DNA of 64,000 nucleotides, taken from the NCBI GenBank assembly GCA_035541895.1, contig DATKMK010000021.1:79702-143701 (forward strand), read 5' to 3'. Made by a program: the position numbers and the translations under genes. Below, piece after piece: positions 8,043 to 16,178 of this stretch. The notes below the pieces were generated by a model, which saw only the letters and a program-made list of their open reading frames with translations, was not told the DNA's origin and did no database searches. Every line of letters begins with the position of its first letter. Within the stretch, counting starts at the first letter, position 1. Source of the DNA: DATKMK01 sp035541895 (GTDB taxonomy: Bacteria > Desulfobacterota > Binatia > HRBIN30 > JACQVA1).

Positions 8043-9829
8043 AGCGATTGACTCTGGCCGTCTTGCTGGTCGTCGTTGCGGTGGCCGAACGTGCAGCGGC
8101 CTACACTTTAATCCGCCCCCGGCCTACGAGCTCTCCGTTGCGATGGTCGGCCGCCGCGCAGCCGGTCGTGATGAAGCTGAACGATCAGATCGGACCGGGG
8201 CTGCCGAATCTGGCTCCAGGCAGCGACCCGGTCGCGGCGATTCAGGCTGCGCTGACGAAATATCCGGCGATCTCCGGCGTGCAGATTCAGAGCGGAACGA
8301 CCTCCGTCACATCGGCCAACGGTAGCGACGGCGTGAACGTCATTTCCTTCGCCAATACGGCAGCGAATCAGACCGCGTTTGAGATGGCCGGGGGTGATAG
8401 TGTCGTCGGGCTCACGCTGCTGACCTTTTCGAGTACCACCAGCCAGATCTCTGATGCGGACCTGCTGTTCAATCCCAACTTGCAGTTCACGACGACGCTG
8501 ACCACGGACGAGGCGCTGCAGACCGCCAACCAGTTCGATGTCGAGGCGGTGGCAACGCACGAGTTGGGACATGTCATCGGCTTGCATCATACCGGGATCG
8601 AATCGGCAACGATGTGGTCGCTGACGTCGGTGCTGCAACGTCAGCTCGACGCCGACGATATTGCCGGCGCGCGCACGCTGTATCCGATCGGCAGCGGCCG
8701 CGGTTCGATCCGGGGCAAGATGACGATCGACGACGTCATGGCGTTCGGCGCCCATGTCGTTGCCATCGATCCCAACGGCAGCCTCGCTGCCAGCACCTTG
8801 ACCCTGCTCGACGGCTCGTATGCTATCGAGCAACTCGCGCCGGCGACCTATCGGGTGTACGTCGAGCCGCTCGACGGGCCGCACAGCGCCACGCCGGATG
8901 TCCCGTGCATCGAACTGGGCAATCTGAGCGGCGCGGGCATTTACAGCGATTCGACCCTGTCGACGGATTTTCTCACGCATATCGAAGCCAACGTCGTCGT
9001 CACCGCCGACACCGACACGACGCTGAACTTTGCGCTGCCGAGTACCACGCCTGCGTTGAATCCCGTGCAAATCGGTCCCGCGACGGTCACGCCGAGCGGC
9101 GGCGGCGTGATGATCTCCGCGTCGGTTGGCGCCGTCGCCCTCGGGCTCGCAACCGGCACGACGCAGTGGATTGCTGTCGCAGGTCCCGGAGTGAAAGACG
9201 TGCCGGTCAACAACATCGATTTCGGTCCCGGCATCACTATCGATACGACCACGCACTACGCGGTCACGTTCACGTGCAATGATTCGCCGTTGCCAGGCCA
9301 GGTGCTGAAGGTCACCGTCGATCCATCGGCGGCGCTTGGCGGACGACCCGTCGTGTTCTCCAACGGAGATCAACTGGCCGTGTTTTCCGGTGCCGTGCGC
9401 ATCCTGAGCGGCGTCCCAACCCCTCCGACGTTGACGCCGACCCCGACCGCGTCACCGACTGCGAAGGTGCCGACAGCCACGGCGACGGTCCCGTCGCCGA
9501 CGTTCACGACCGCGACGATTCCAATGCCGCCGACACCCACACCAACCTCTTCACCAACCGCAGAGGCCTCCGCGATCGCGACAACGGCAATCGTCTCGAC
9601 GCCAACCGCAACGGTGGTTGGGGCGACCGCAACGCCTGGCGGGTGCGTCGGCGACTGCGATGGCGACCATAAGGTCAGCGTCGATGAATTGGTGAAAGGG
9701 GTCAATATCGCACTCGGCAACGACGTCGTCGCCAGTTGCGAGGCGTTCGATTCGGATCACAACGACAAGGTGACGGTCGACGAACTGGTGCAGGGCGTGA
9801 ACGCCGCGCTGAACGGTTGCCCGAGTTGA
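8039..9829 (+). CDS. Secreted matrixin-type zinc metalloprotease with EF-hand (dockerin-like) tail
   Basis: A 596-residue secreted protein. After a signal peptide (LTLAVLLVVVAVAERAAA) the catalytic domain holds the M10 metzincin motif HELGHVIGLHH, with the Met-turn probably at IESATMWS. Beta-rich, carboxypeptidase-regulatory-like segments follow (about residues 220-460), then a Pro/Thr-rich linker (about 460-535). The end carries a two-repeat EF-hand-like module: DCDGDHKVSVDELVKGVNIAL and DSDHNDKVTVDELVQGVNAAL, flanked by cysteines. Such modules bind Ca2+ and resemble dockerins. It is coupled to the preceding secreted protein. No prodomain cysteine switch was recognised. Confidence 0.88.
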   Translation: MKRLTLAVLLVVVAVAERAAAYTLIRPRPTSSPLRWSAAAQPVVMKLNDQIGPGLPNLAPGSDPVAAIQAALTKYPAISGVQIQSGTTSVTSANGSDGVNVISFANTAANQTAFEMAGGDSVVGLTLLTFSSTTSQISDADLLFNPNLQFTTTLTTDEALQTANQFDVEAVATHELGHVIGLHHTGIESATMWSLTSVLQRQLDADDIAGARTLYPIGSGRGSIRGKMTIDDVMAFGAHVVAIDPNGSLAASTLTLLDGSYAIEQLAPATYRVYVEPLDGPHSATPDVPCIELGNLSGAGIYSDSTLSTDFLTHIEANVVVTADTDTTLNFALPSTTPALNPVQIGPATVTPSGGGVMISASVGAVALGLATGTTQWIAVAGPGVKDVPVNNIDFGPGITIDTTTHYAVTFTCNDSPLPGQVLKVTVDPSAALGGRPVVFSNGDQLAVFSGAVRILSGVPTPPTLTPTPTASPTAKVPTATATVPSPTFTTATIPMPPTPTPTSSPTAEASAIATTAIVSTPTATVVGATATPGGCVGDCDGDHKVSVDELVKGVNIALGNDVVASCEAFDSDHNDKVTVDELVQGVNAALNGCPS

Positions 9830-9840
9830 ACGAGCGGCGA

Positions 9841-10620
9841 ATGGCGATGCGACTGCGAGACCGCGTGGCGATTGTCACCGGCGGCGGCTCGGGACTCGGC
9901 CGCGCCGGTGCCCTGGCGATGGCGCGTGAAGGCGCCACGGTTCTGGTGGCCGACCTCGCGGAGGCGAGCGCGCGCGAGACGGCCGCGCTGATTACCGGAG
10001 CCGGCGGTGCTGCGCGCGCCTGCGCGGCCGACGTTGGCAATCCACGCGACGCTGAGCGCATGATCGGCGAGGCGGTCAGCGTCTTCGGCGCGTTGCACAT
10101 TCTCTACAACAACGCCGGCATTGCCCTGCCATTCGAAGACGGCTTCACCCTGCGCGTCGAACCCGAGGTGTGGGACAAGGTGATCCGCGTCAATTTGTCG
10201 AGCGTGTTCTACTGCTCCAAGTACGCGATTCCCGAAATCGCCAAAGCCGGCGGTGGCGCGATCATCAACACCGCCTCGTCGATGGCCCATCTGCCGCTCG
10301 GCGGGCTCGATGGTTATGCGGCGTCGAAAGGCGGTGTCGCCATGCTGACGAAGTCGATGGCCGTCGGGTGCGGGAAGATGAACATTCGCGTCAACGCCAT
10401 CAGCCCGGGATATGTCGACACGCCGATGAACGCACTCATCTGGGGTAACGAGGACATCAAGCGCGGATTCGAGCGCGGTCACATGATGGGCTTGCAAACA
10501 GTTGAAGAGATCGCCGACCTCGTCGTCTTTCTCGCCAGTGACGAGGCCCGCAGCCTCACCGGAGCGGTCATCAATTGTGATCGCGGCTGGACCGCATTCA
10601 AGCAGCCGGAGATGGGGTGA
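9841..10620 (+). CDS. SDR family NAD(P)-dependent oxidoreductase
   Basis: A 259-residue classical short-chain dehydrogenase. The open frame extends further upstream, but ATG at 9841 puts the cofactor loop TGGGSGLG near residue 15, as usual; ATG at 9847 is also possible. The NNAG motif, catalytic Ser (NTASSMA) and YAASKGG active site are present, and the C-terminus has the usual SLTGAVINCDRGW. It lies 11 bases after the protease gene, although the roles do not obviously connect. The alcohol or ketone substrate is not predictable. Confidence 0.9.
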   Translation: MAMRLRDRVAIVTGGGSGLGRAGALAMAREGATVLVADLAEASARETAALITGAGGAARACAADVGNPRDAERMIGEAVSVFGALHILYNNAGIALPFEDGFTLRVEPEVWDKVIRVNLSSVFYCSKYAIPEIAKAGGGAIINTASSMAHLPLGGLDGYAASKGGVAMLTKSMAVGCGKMNIRVNAISPGYVDTPMNALIWGNEDIKRGFERGHMMGLQTVEEIADLVVFLASDEARSLTGAVINCDRGWTAFKQPEMG

Positions 10621-10751
10621 GTGGCGAGTCGTGAATGGTGAGCGGTGAGTCGTGAGGGACACGTATCTGCCATGGCTATTCGGATGATTCGGTATCTTCA
10701 ATCACTCACGACTCACCGCTTACGACTCACCACTCACCATTCACGACTCAC
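10617..10751. repeat. Imperfect long inverted repeat built of GTGAGTCG-like words
   Basis: The left arm (10617-10656) is made of degenerate repeats of the words GTGAGTCG, GTGAATG and GTGAGCG. The right arm (10705-10751) is its reverse complement apart from a roughly 12-base insertion. A spacer of about 48 bases separates them. It could fold into a long hairpin in RNA. It begins in the last codon of the SDR gene and ends inside the signal-peptide region of the next gene. Confidence 0.8.
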
Positions 10752-11577
10752 TATCCTCCTCGCCGCGTTGATCATCGCGGGGCGTGCGTTGGCAGCCGAC
10801 GTGCCGCCGCGGCCGAGCGCTGGCTGCGGCGCGTCCGCCATCGACACCGGTGGCAAGATCGAGCGCACGATTGTCATCGACGGCGTCCGCCGCTCGTACA
10901 TCCTCGACGTTCCAGCGCGCATCACGGCCGGTTCGCCTGTCCCGCTGTTGTTCGACTTTCACGGTTTCGGCCACAGTGCTGCCGGTGCGTGGAAGGTCTC
11001 GGGCTTTCGCGAACTGGGCGCGCGCGACCGGTTCATCACCGTGTATCTCGACGGCCTGCCGGTGCATTTCTTCCACCACGGCCGGCCGTTCGACGGCGCG
11101 GGATGGGAGATCCGCAACACGGCGGACAATCGCGACGTGCAGTTCGTCCGTCAGCTCCTCGATCAACTCGAACACACCTACTGTATCGATCGCGCGCGCG
11201 TGTTCGCGACCGGCTTCTCGATGGGTGCCTACTTCAGTCACCTTTTGGGGTGCGTGATGGCCGATCGCTTCGCCGCGATTGCTCCGGTCAGCGGCGGGCA
11301 GGTGCCGGAGCCGTGCGCGCCGGCGCGTCCGGTGCCGGTGCTGATTCATCACGGCCGGCAGGACGACATGATCGACGTCGATCAAGGGCGGCAGGCACGC
11401 GATCGTTGGATCGCGCTCGATCACTGCGAGGCGCAGTCTCACTCTAGTTGCGAGCGACACGATGTCTGCCGTGACGGGGCGGTTGTCGAGTACTGCGAAG
11501 GCGACTTCGCGCATCACTGGCCGCCGGAAGCGACGGCGCGCGTGTGGCAATTCTTCACGCAACACCCGATGCGGTAG
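10672..11577 (+). CDS. Secreted PHB-depolymerase / feruloyl-esterase-like hydrolase
   Basis: About 301 residues. The alpha/beta-hydrolase fold is of the LpqC/CE1 type: oxyanion-hole region LLFDFHGFGHSA, nucleophile Ser in ATGFSMGAYFSH, likely acid Asp in HHGRQDDMIDV and likely His in GDFAHHWPPEA. It should cut short-chain or feruloyl esters outside the cytoplasm. The start is uncertain: ATG 10672, ATG 10684 or GTG 10645. From 10672 the first 27 residues include a His/Arg/Thr-rich stretch encoded by the right arm of the inverted repeat, which supplies the positively charged end of the signal peptide before LLAALIIAGRALAA. Confidence 0.82.
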   Translation: MAIRMIRYLQSLTTHRLRLTTHHSRLTILLAALIIAGRALAADVPPRPSAGCGASAIDTGGKIERTIVIDGVRRSYILDVPARITAGSPVPLLFDFHGFGHSAAGAWKVSGFRELGARDRFITVYLDGLPVHFFHHGRPFDGAGWEIRNTADNRDVQFVRQLLDQLEHTYCIDRARVFATGFSMGAYFSHLLGCVMADRFAAIAPVSGGQVPEPCAPARPVPVLIHHGRQDDMIDVDQGRQARDRWIALDHCEAQSHSSCERHDVCRDGAVVEYCEGDFAHHWPPEATARVWQFFTQHPMR

Positions 11578-11595
11578 GCGTGGGTGCCGCCGCGA

Positions 11596-13011
11596 TCACG
11601 ATCGCGCTCGAACCGGTGCGCCCGCCAGCTTGGCGCGAACCGCAGCGTGCTCCGTCTCGTTCAGTCCAAAGCGGATGCCGATGACCGCGGCGATGCCGTA
11701 AAAGACCAACGGAAAGAGAGAGATCAGGACGCGCAGCGCGAGCTTGGTGGCATCGGTCTGCTCGACATTGGGTTGGAAGCCCGACCACTGGAGGGTGGCG
11801 CCGGTGAGCATGACGGCGAAGGCCGTGGCTCCCTTGGCGGCGAGGTTCCACGCGGCGAAATACGCGCCCTCTTTGCGCTGACCGGTACGCAGCTCGTCGT
11901 AGTCGATCACGTCGGCTTGCAGCGACGGTGCGACCGTGCGTCCGCAGCCGTCGGCGACGCCGACGACGGTCACGATCACCAGAATTTGCCACCAGTCGCC
12001 CTCCTGGAGAAGGAAGCAGGCACCGAATCCCAATGCCTTGGCGACCATCGAGGCGACCCACGCATTGCGCTTGCCGAATCGACGCGACAGCGGGACCCAC
12101 AGCGGGATCGAGACCGCCATCGGCAACAGGTAGCCGAGGAAGTAGTACGCCGTATAGCCCGGCGTATGGAGGATGTACTGCGAGAGGTAGGGGACCAATG
12201 TCGACAGAGAGGCGACGCCGAGTTGCTCGATGAAGAACGTGAACAGGAGTAGCCGCGCATGCGAATTGCGCCACACGTCGGCGAACGCACCGAGGAGGCG
12301 TGTGCTCCCGCGTCCTTGGTACTCGGCGCGTTCGCGTTGGCACACCGTCGAGAACACGATCACGCCTGCGGTTACCATCGACGCGACGACGCCGAGCCGG
12401 CACGCCATGTCGCGCGGTGCATTCGCACGCTCGAGCATGAACAGCCCGACGAGCCCGAGGAACAGGCCGGCGGTTTCGGCGATCAGTCGTCCCGCGAACA
12501 CCCGGGTGCGCTCGTGGTACGCGCTGGTCAACTCGGCCCCGAGCGAACCGTGCGGTACGGTGAGAATAGTCTGCGCCGAGTAGAACAAGACGACCGCGGT
12601 GGCCATCCACAGGGTGAGCGAACCTCCGTGCAATCCGCCGGGCGGAGTCCACATCGCGATGAACGTCACGCAAATCGGGATCACGGATGCGAACAGCCAC
12701 GGCCGGCGACGGCCGAGCCGCGTCACGGTGCGGTCGCTGAGATAGCCGGCGGGCAGGTCGAAGAACGCATCCCATAGACGCGAGACGCCGAAAATCAGCC
12801 CCATGGTCGCCGGCGCGACCAGCAGGACGTCGGTGGCGAACTTCAACAAATACGTGTTCACCAGGCCGAACATGTAGCCGACGCTCAGCATCGGCAGACT
12901 GTAAATGGCAATCGTGCTCGTCGGCAGGCGATTGGCAGAGCGCGGCGTCGCTTCGAGCGGTCGGCTCTCGATGCCTGCGCCGGTAACCGCGTGTGCCCTG
13001 CTACCAGACAA
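11596..13011 (-). CDS. MFS transporter of the GPH (sugar:cation symporter-like) family
   Basis: A 471-residue transporter with about twelve membrane segments. The GPH signature RLWDAFFDLPAGYLSDRT follows the second segment, and a matching region near the middle of the protein is also recognisable. Members take up glycosides or, in catabolic clusters, other small organics. The only in-frame start before the first membrane segment appears to be TTG at 13011, inside the last codons of the P450 gene, giving an 11-base overlap. The two genes are therefore probably co-transcribed, linking this carrier to P450 substrate uptake. Confidence 0.87.
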   Translation of the reverse strand: MSGSRAHAVTGAGIESRPLEATPRSANRLPTSTIAIYSLPMLSVGYMFGLVNTYLLKFATDVLLVAPATMGLIFGVSRLWDAFFDLPAGYLSDRTVTRLGRRRPWLFASVIPICVTFIAMWTPPGGLHGGSLTLWMATAVVLFYSAQTILTVPHGSLGAELTSAYHERTRVFAGRLIAETAGLFLGLVGLFMLERANAPRDMACRLGVVASMVTAGVIVFSTVCQRERAEYQGRGSTRLLGAFADVWRNSHARLLLFTFFIEQLGVASLSTLVPYLSQYILHTPGYTAYYFLGYLLPMAVSIPLWVPLSRRFGKRNAWVASMVAKALGFGACFLLQEGDWWQILVIVTVVGVADGCGRTVAPSLQADVIDYDELRTGQRKEGAYFAAWNLAAKGATAFAVMLTGATLQWSGFQPNVEQTDATKLALRVLISLFPLVFYGIAAVIGIRFGLNETEHAAVRAKLAGAPVRARS

Positions 13012-14209
13012 GCGCCAGCTCCTTGAGACCGCGCAGCATTAGCCCTTCCCTCCAGGCCAGCGTATCGCTTGCGAGTCGCAAGCCCGGCAGGCGTCGCAGT
13101 ACGGCTTGAATGGCGATCTGGCCCTCGAGCCGCGCGAGCGCGGCGCCGAGACAAAAGTGCAAACCGTGCCCGAATGCCAGATGCTCATTGTCGGCGCGAC
13201 CCAAGTCGAGCCGATCGGGGTCGACAAACTGGGCCGGATCGCGATTGGCGGCCGCGAGTAGCAGGCACACTTCTTGGCCCTTGCGAATGGTTCGGCCGTC
13301 GATGTCGTGATCGACCGCCGCAACTCGCGACGTCAGTTGCACCGGGCTCTCGAAACGCAGCAGCTCCTCGACGGCACTGCGGATCAACGACGGGTCGTCG
13401 CGCAGTCGAGCCAACTCTTCGGGGTGGCGGAGAAGCGTGACGATGCCGTTGCCGATCAAATTCGTCGTGGTTTCGTGGCCGGCGATGAGCAAAAGGACGC
13501 ACGAGGCGAACAACTCGTCGTCGTCGAGCCGGTCGTCGTGCTCGCGCGCGGCGAGCAAGGCGGAGATGAGGTCGTCCTGAGGTTCGATGCGGCGCTGTGC
13601 GAAGATGCGGGCGAGATATTCCTTGAATTCGGCTGCGCTCTGTTCCGCTGCCGCAAAGCCCGCCAAGGCGAGACTGCCGTCGGCTACGGTCACGAGCGCG
13701 TCCGACCATCGCTTGAGCTGGGCGCGGTCGCCGGCGGGCAAGCCCATCAGCTCGGCGATCACCACCACGGGCAGCGGCTCGGCGATGTCGCGGATGAGGT
13801 CCATCCCCCCGATTGCCGCAATCGCGTCGATCAATTCGTCGACGATGCGGTGAATGCGAGGGCGCAACTGCTCGACGGTACGGGGTGTAAAGGCTTTGCT
13901 GGCGAGCGAGCGCAGTCGCGTGTGATGCGGCGGATCACGCAACAGCATCATCCGCGACAGGCTGCTGATCAGCGCCGACGCTTGCATCTCGGGCAGGCTG
14001 AGCTGAAAGCGTTCCGCCGAGAGCCGCCGATCGAGCAACGCGGTGACCACATCGGTATACCGGCTCAACAGCCACATACCGGGTACGTCAACGAAGTGCA
14101 CGGGGTCTTCGCTGCGCAGGCGGTGGTAGTGCGGGTATGGGTCGGCGTTGAATTCTGCGCTGAGGGGATCAAACACCCACGCGCGTCGCTCGTCGGCGAC
14201 GGTGTCCAT
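13001..14209 (-). CDS. Cytochrome P450
   Basis: A 402-residue soluble bacterial-type P450. The I-helix oxygen-activation motif AGHETTTN, the K-helix ExxR in EELLRFESP and the haem-binding loop FGHGLHFCLGAALAR with the axial Cys are all intact. Such enzymes hydroxylate small hydrophobic compounds using ferredoxin electrons; no ferredoxin or reductase gene is adjacent. It is the first gene of a two-gene operon with the GPH transporter. Substrate unknown; an alkane, terpenoid or steroid-like compound would fit the catabolic character of the wider region. Confidence 0.95.
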   Translation of the reverse strand: MDTVADERRAWVFDPLSAEFNADPYPHYHRLRSEDPVHFVDVPGMWLLSRYTDVVTALLDRRLSAERFQLSLPEMQASALISSLSRMMLLRDPPHHTRLRSLASKAFTPRTVEQLRPRIHRIVDELIDAIAAIGGMDLIRDIAEPLPVVVIAELMGLPAGDRAQLKRWSDALVTVADGSLALAGFAAAEQSAAEFKEYLARIFAQRRIEPQDDLISALLAAREHDDRLDDDELFASCVLLLIAGHETTTNLIGNGIVTLLRHPEELARLRDDPSLIRSAVEELLRFESPVQLTSRVAAVDHDIDGRTIRKGQEVCLLLAAANRDPAQFVDPDRLDLGRADNEHLAFGHGLHFCLGAALARLEGQIAIQAVLRRLPGLRLASDTLAWREGLMLRGLKELALVW

Positions 14210-14221
14210 AGCCCGTCCGTA

Positions 14222-14446
14222 CTATGCAGGGAGAGGTTGCTTGGTCGCCGTGCCTACCGGTCGGAGTCGCACTCGCGGTGTCGTCAGGGTCGTGCGCCGC
14301 CGGCGACCTTCGCTGACCTTCGCCCGGACGATCTCGGCGAGACCCAGCACGAAGAGGGCAAGGGCAATCAGCAGCGGCGCCAGGCCGGGCGTGAGCGTCA
14401 GCGCAGCAGGGATGGGATTTAGCATCAAGGGCGCGATTTGCATCAT
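14222..14446 (-). CDS. Small single-pass membrane protein, function unknown
   Basis: A 74-residue protein. The start at 14446 is supported by a near-perfect ribosome binding site, AGGAGGTG (14452-14459), five bases upstream; the frame is open further but without such a site. The sequence has a hydrophobic helix (LLIALALFVLGLAEIV) followed by a basic tail (EGRRRRTTL). This suggests one membrane span with a cytoplasmic C-terminus. It precedes the P450-transporter pair by 12 bases on the same strand and may be co-transcribed with it. No family recognised. Confidence 0.6.
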   Translation of the reverse strand: MMQIAPLMLNPIPAALTLTPGLAPLLIALALFVLGLAEIVRAKVSEGRRRRTTLTTPRVRLRPVGTATKQPLPA

Positions 14447-14596
14447 GGCAACACCTCCTGGCGGCTGCTTCCGCAGCAGTCGTGCCATTCGCCGCGCGCT
14501 CGCCGATTCGGACGACCGTGTCGCGCGGTCGCGATCGCCGCGTAGTTTTCGCTGCGTACGTTGCATGCTGGAAGCGGCAACTGTTGCATCCTAGCC

Positions 14597-15223
14597 TCAC
14601 GACGCCGGCGAGAAGACGAGGAAGTGCTGCTGTGAGAGGAACGTGAACTCTTGATCCAGACGGTAGCCGGCGGCCGCCATTTCGTTACGGATGGTTTGGC
14701 TTGGCGTGTTGTGCCCGAACCACTTGGAGAACCAACTCTTCCCGGCATGTTCGACGATCGCCACGCGACCGCCCGGGCGCAGGGCCTTGCGTACGTTGGC
14801 GAAGTAGGCCGAGCGGTTCTCGAGGTGATGATATACGTTCGACGTGAACAGCAGGTCGACGCCGTCGGACGGCAACCGCGGATCGTCGGCGCCCGCGGTG
14901 ATCGTGCGGACGTTGCTCAGTCCTTCGGTGCGGGCTCGATCGGCGATGTATTCGAGGAGATCGGCGTCGATGTCGACCGCGTACACTGTACCTGCCGGTC
15001 CGACCGCCTCGGCCAGACGAAAGGTGAAATAGCCGCCGCCGGCGCCGAGATCGGCGACGATCGCGCCCGGCTGAATCGCCAGGGCGGCGATCACCTCGGC
15101 CGGACGCTGCCACGCATCGCGTCCCCAGCCTTGGTACGCGAAGCGCTTGAGAGACGTACACCCCGACCACAGCAGACACCCAAGAACGCCGGCGACCGGA
15201 AGCGTCGGCCACGTGCGCCTCAT
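14597..15223 (-). CDS. Class I SAM methyltransferase with N-terminal export or lipoprotein-like signal
   Basis: Start at 15223 is chosen for the GGGGAGGT site 7 bases upstream. The 208-residue protein begins MRRTWPTLPVAGVLGCLLWSGC, resembling a signal peptide with a possible lipid-attachment Cys. A Rossmann methyltransferase domain follows: motif I VADLGAGGGYFTFRLAE, acidic end of strand 2 VYAVDIDADLLEYI, then DLLFTSNVYHHLEN and LRPGGRVAIVEH. Methylation of a small molecule or lipid is likely. The signal is odd because SAM is cytoplasmic; the segment might instead anchor the enzyme to the inner face of the membrane. Confidence 0.85.
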   Translation of the reverse strand: MRRTWPTLPVAGVLGCLLWSGCTSLKRFAYQGWGRDAWQRPAEVIAALAIQPGAIVADLGAGGGYFTFRLAEAVGPAGTVYAVDIDADLLEYIADRARTEGLSNVRTITAGADDPRLPSDGVDLLFTSNVYHHLENRSAYFANVRKALRPGGRVAIVEHAGKSWFSKWFGHNTPSQTIRNEMAAAGYRLDQEFTFLSQQHFLVFSPAS

Positions 15224-15466
15224 AGACAGACCTCCCCGAAATCGACTGGAGCAGAGCGCGTGCCATGGGCATCCGCCCACCGAACCTGCCGCTATGCCCA
15301 CGAGGACAAGGCGTCATGCGTATCTCGGACTGCACCCGCTGCATAACCCGGATGGCAATCGAGGGGAACGAGATGGTTGAGATCCAGCATCGTTCGATCG
15401 GCGTCGGACTTGAACTGATCGAAGCGACGACGCGATGCTCGGGGGCATCGCAACCGGCCGGATTCC

Positions 15467-15920
15467 ATGGTTGAGCTGACGAACTTTCAGTTGCTGTCCG
15501 CGGCGCTGCACTTTCTTCCCGCGCTGGTGTGGGCGATGGTTGCCCATGACAGTTGGCGCTTCATTCGACGCGTGCGCCCCGCAGCCGCTTTTTTCGCATG
15601 CTGCCGTACGTGGGCATCGCGGTCACGATCAACTATACCCAGTTCACACTGTTGTGTTTGCTGCCGACCGATCTTCTGCTGCGCAATTTGGCGGTCGCCA
15701 AATGGGTGTACGCGGTGAACGACTGTGCGATCTTCTCGGTCGTGGCGCTCGCGCGACATATGTCGTTCTACTTCCCCACCCCCGAACGGGCGCCGCGCGC
15801 GGCCTAGTTGTTTGCCAACTAGGCGTCGAGCGTGCTGACGAGCGGGTTTGCTCTGATGGCGATCGGCGCGCTCAACATCCCGATCGCCGAGGCGCATCGG
15901 GCGCGGACATTCAATTGACG
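15467..15920 (+). pseudogene. Remnant of a multi-pass membrane sensor domain (probable histidine kinase N-terminus)
   Basis: From ATG 15467 the frame encodes MVELTNFQLLSAALHFLPAL and a basic loop, then breaks near 15590. The continuation in another frame (from about 15590) carries further membrane helices (MLPYVGIAVTINYTQFTLL and VNDCAIFSVVALARHMSFYF). That frame meets stops at 15805 and 15826 and afterwards still reads SGFALMAIGALNIPIAEAHR to a stop near 15918. One frameshift and at least two stops in a recognisable helical protein indicate decay. Identification as a sensor-kinase membrane domain is an inference from helix pattern and the regulator remnant that follows. Confidence 0.6.
15802..15824. 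repeat. Short palindrome with 9-base arms
   Basis: GCCTAGTTG (15802-15810) and CAACTAGGC (15816-15824) are perfect inverted arms around a 5-base loop. Both arms place a TAG stop in the frame of the decayed membrane sensor. No T-run follows, so a classical intrinsic terminator is unlikely. Confidence 0.7.
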
Positions 15921-16178
15921 GACTTCTTGCCGTCGGTGTGGTCTACGCCTGCGATCGGGGAGGAAGCGAGCGCCGACGGCGCGACCAGCTTCAAGGCGGC
16001 GAAGCAACAAGCGGTCGAGCGCTTCGAGCGCCAATTCATCATCGACGCGCTGACGCGCCACCAAGGCAACATCTCGAAGGCCGCCGATGAGATGGGCATG
16101 TACCGCCAGCATCTGCAGCTCAAACTGGCGGAGTACTCGATTGATGTGGCTTCGTTCCGCCCGCGGGCGGAACGGTGA
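15918..16178 (+). pseudogene. C-terminal remnant of an NtrC-type sigma-54 response regulator
   Basis: This frame encodes about 85 residues ending with a Fis-type helix-turn-helix: FIIDALTRHQGNISKAADEM followed by MYRQHLQLKLAEYSID. It is the classic DNA-binding tail of sigma-54 activators. The receiver and AAA+ domains that should precede it are missing, because the sequence directly upstream is the decayed membrane sensor. A deletion joining a kinase gene to the end of its regulator gene would explain this. The last 59 bases overlap the 3' end of the convergent adenylate cyclase gene. Confidence 0.7.

Noticed and set aside
8108..9373. 421-codon minus-strand frame opposite the metalloprotease
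   Set aside because: The plus strand encodes HELGHVIGLHH and other clear features; the antisense frame shows no motif.
9420..9640. Repetitive C/A/G-rich stretch suggestive of a tandem repeat or CRISPR
   Set aside because: It is the coding sequence of the Pro/Thr linker of the protease; units are irregular and there are no spacers.
15802..15824. Palindrome considered as an intrinsic terminator
   Set aside because: The stem is good, but no T-run follows, and it lies inside decayed coding sequence.
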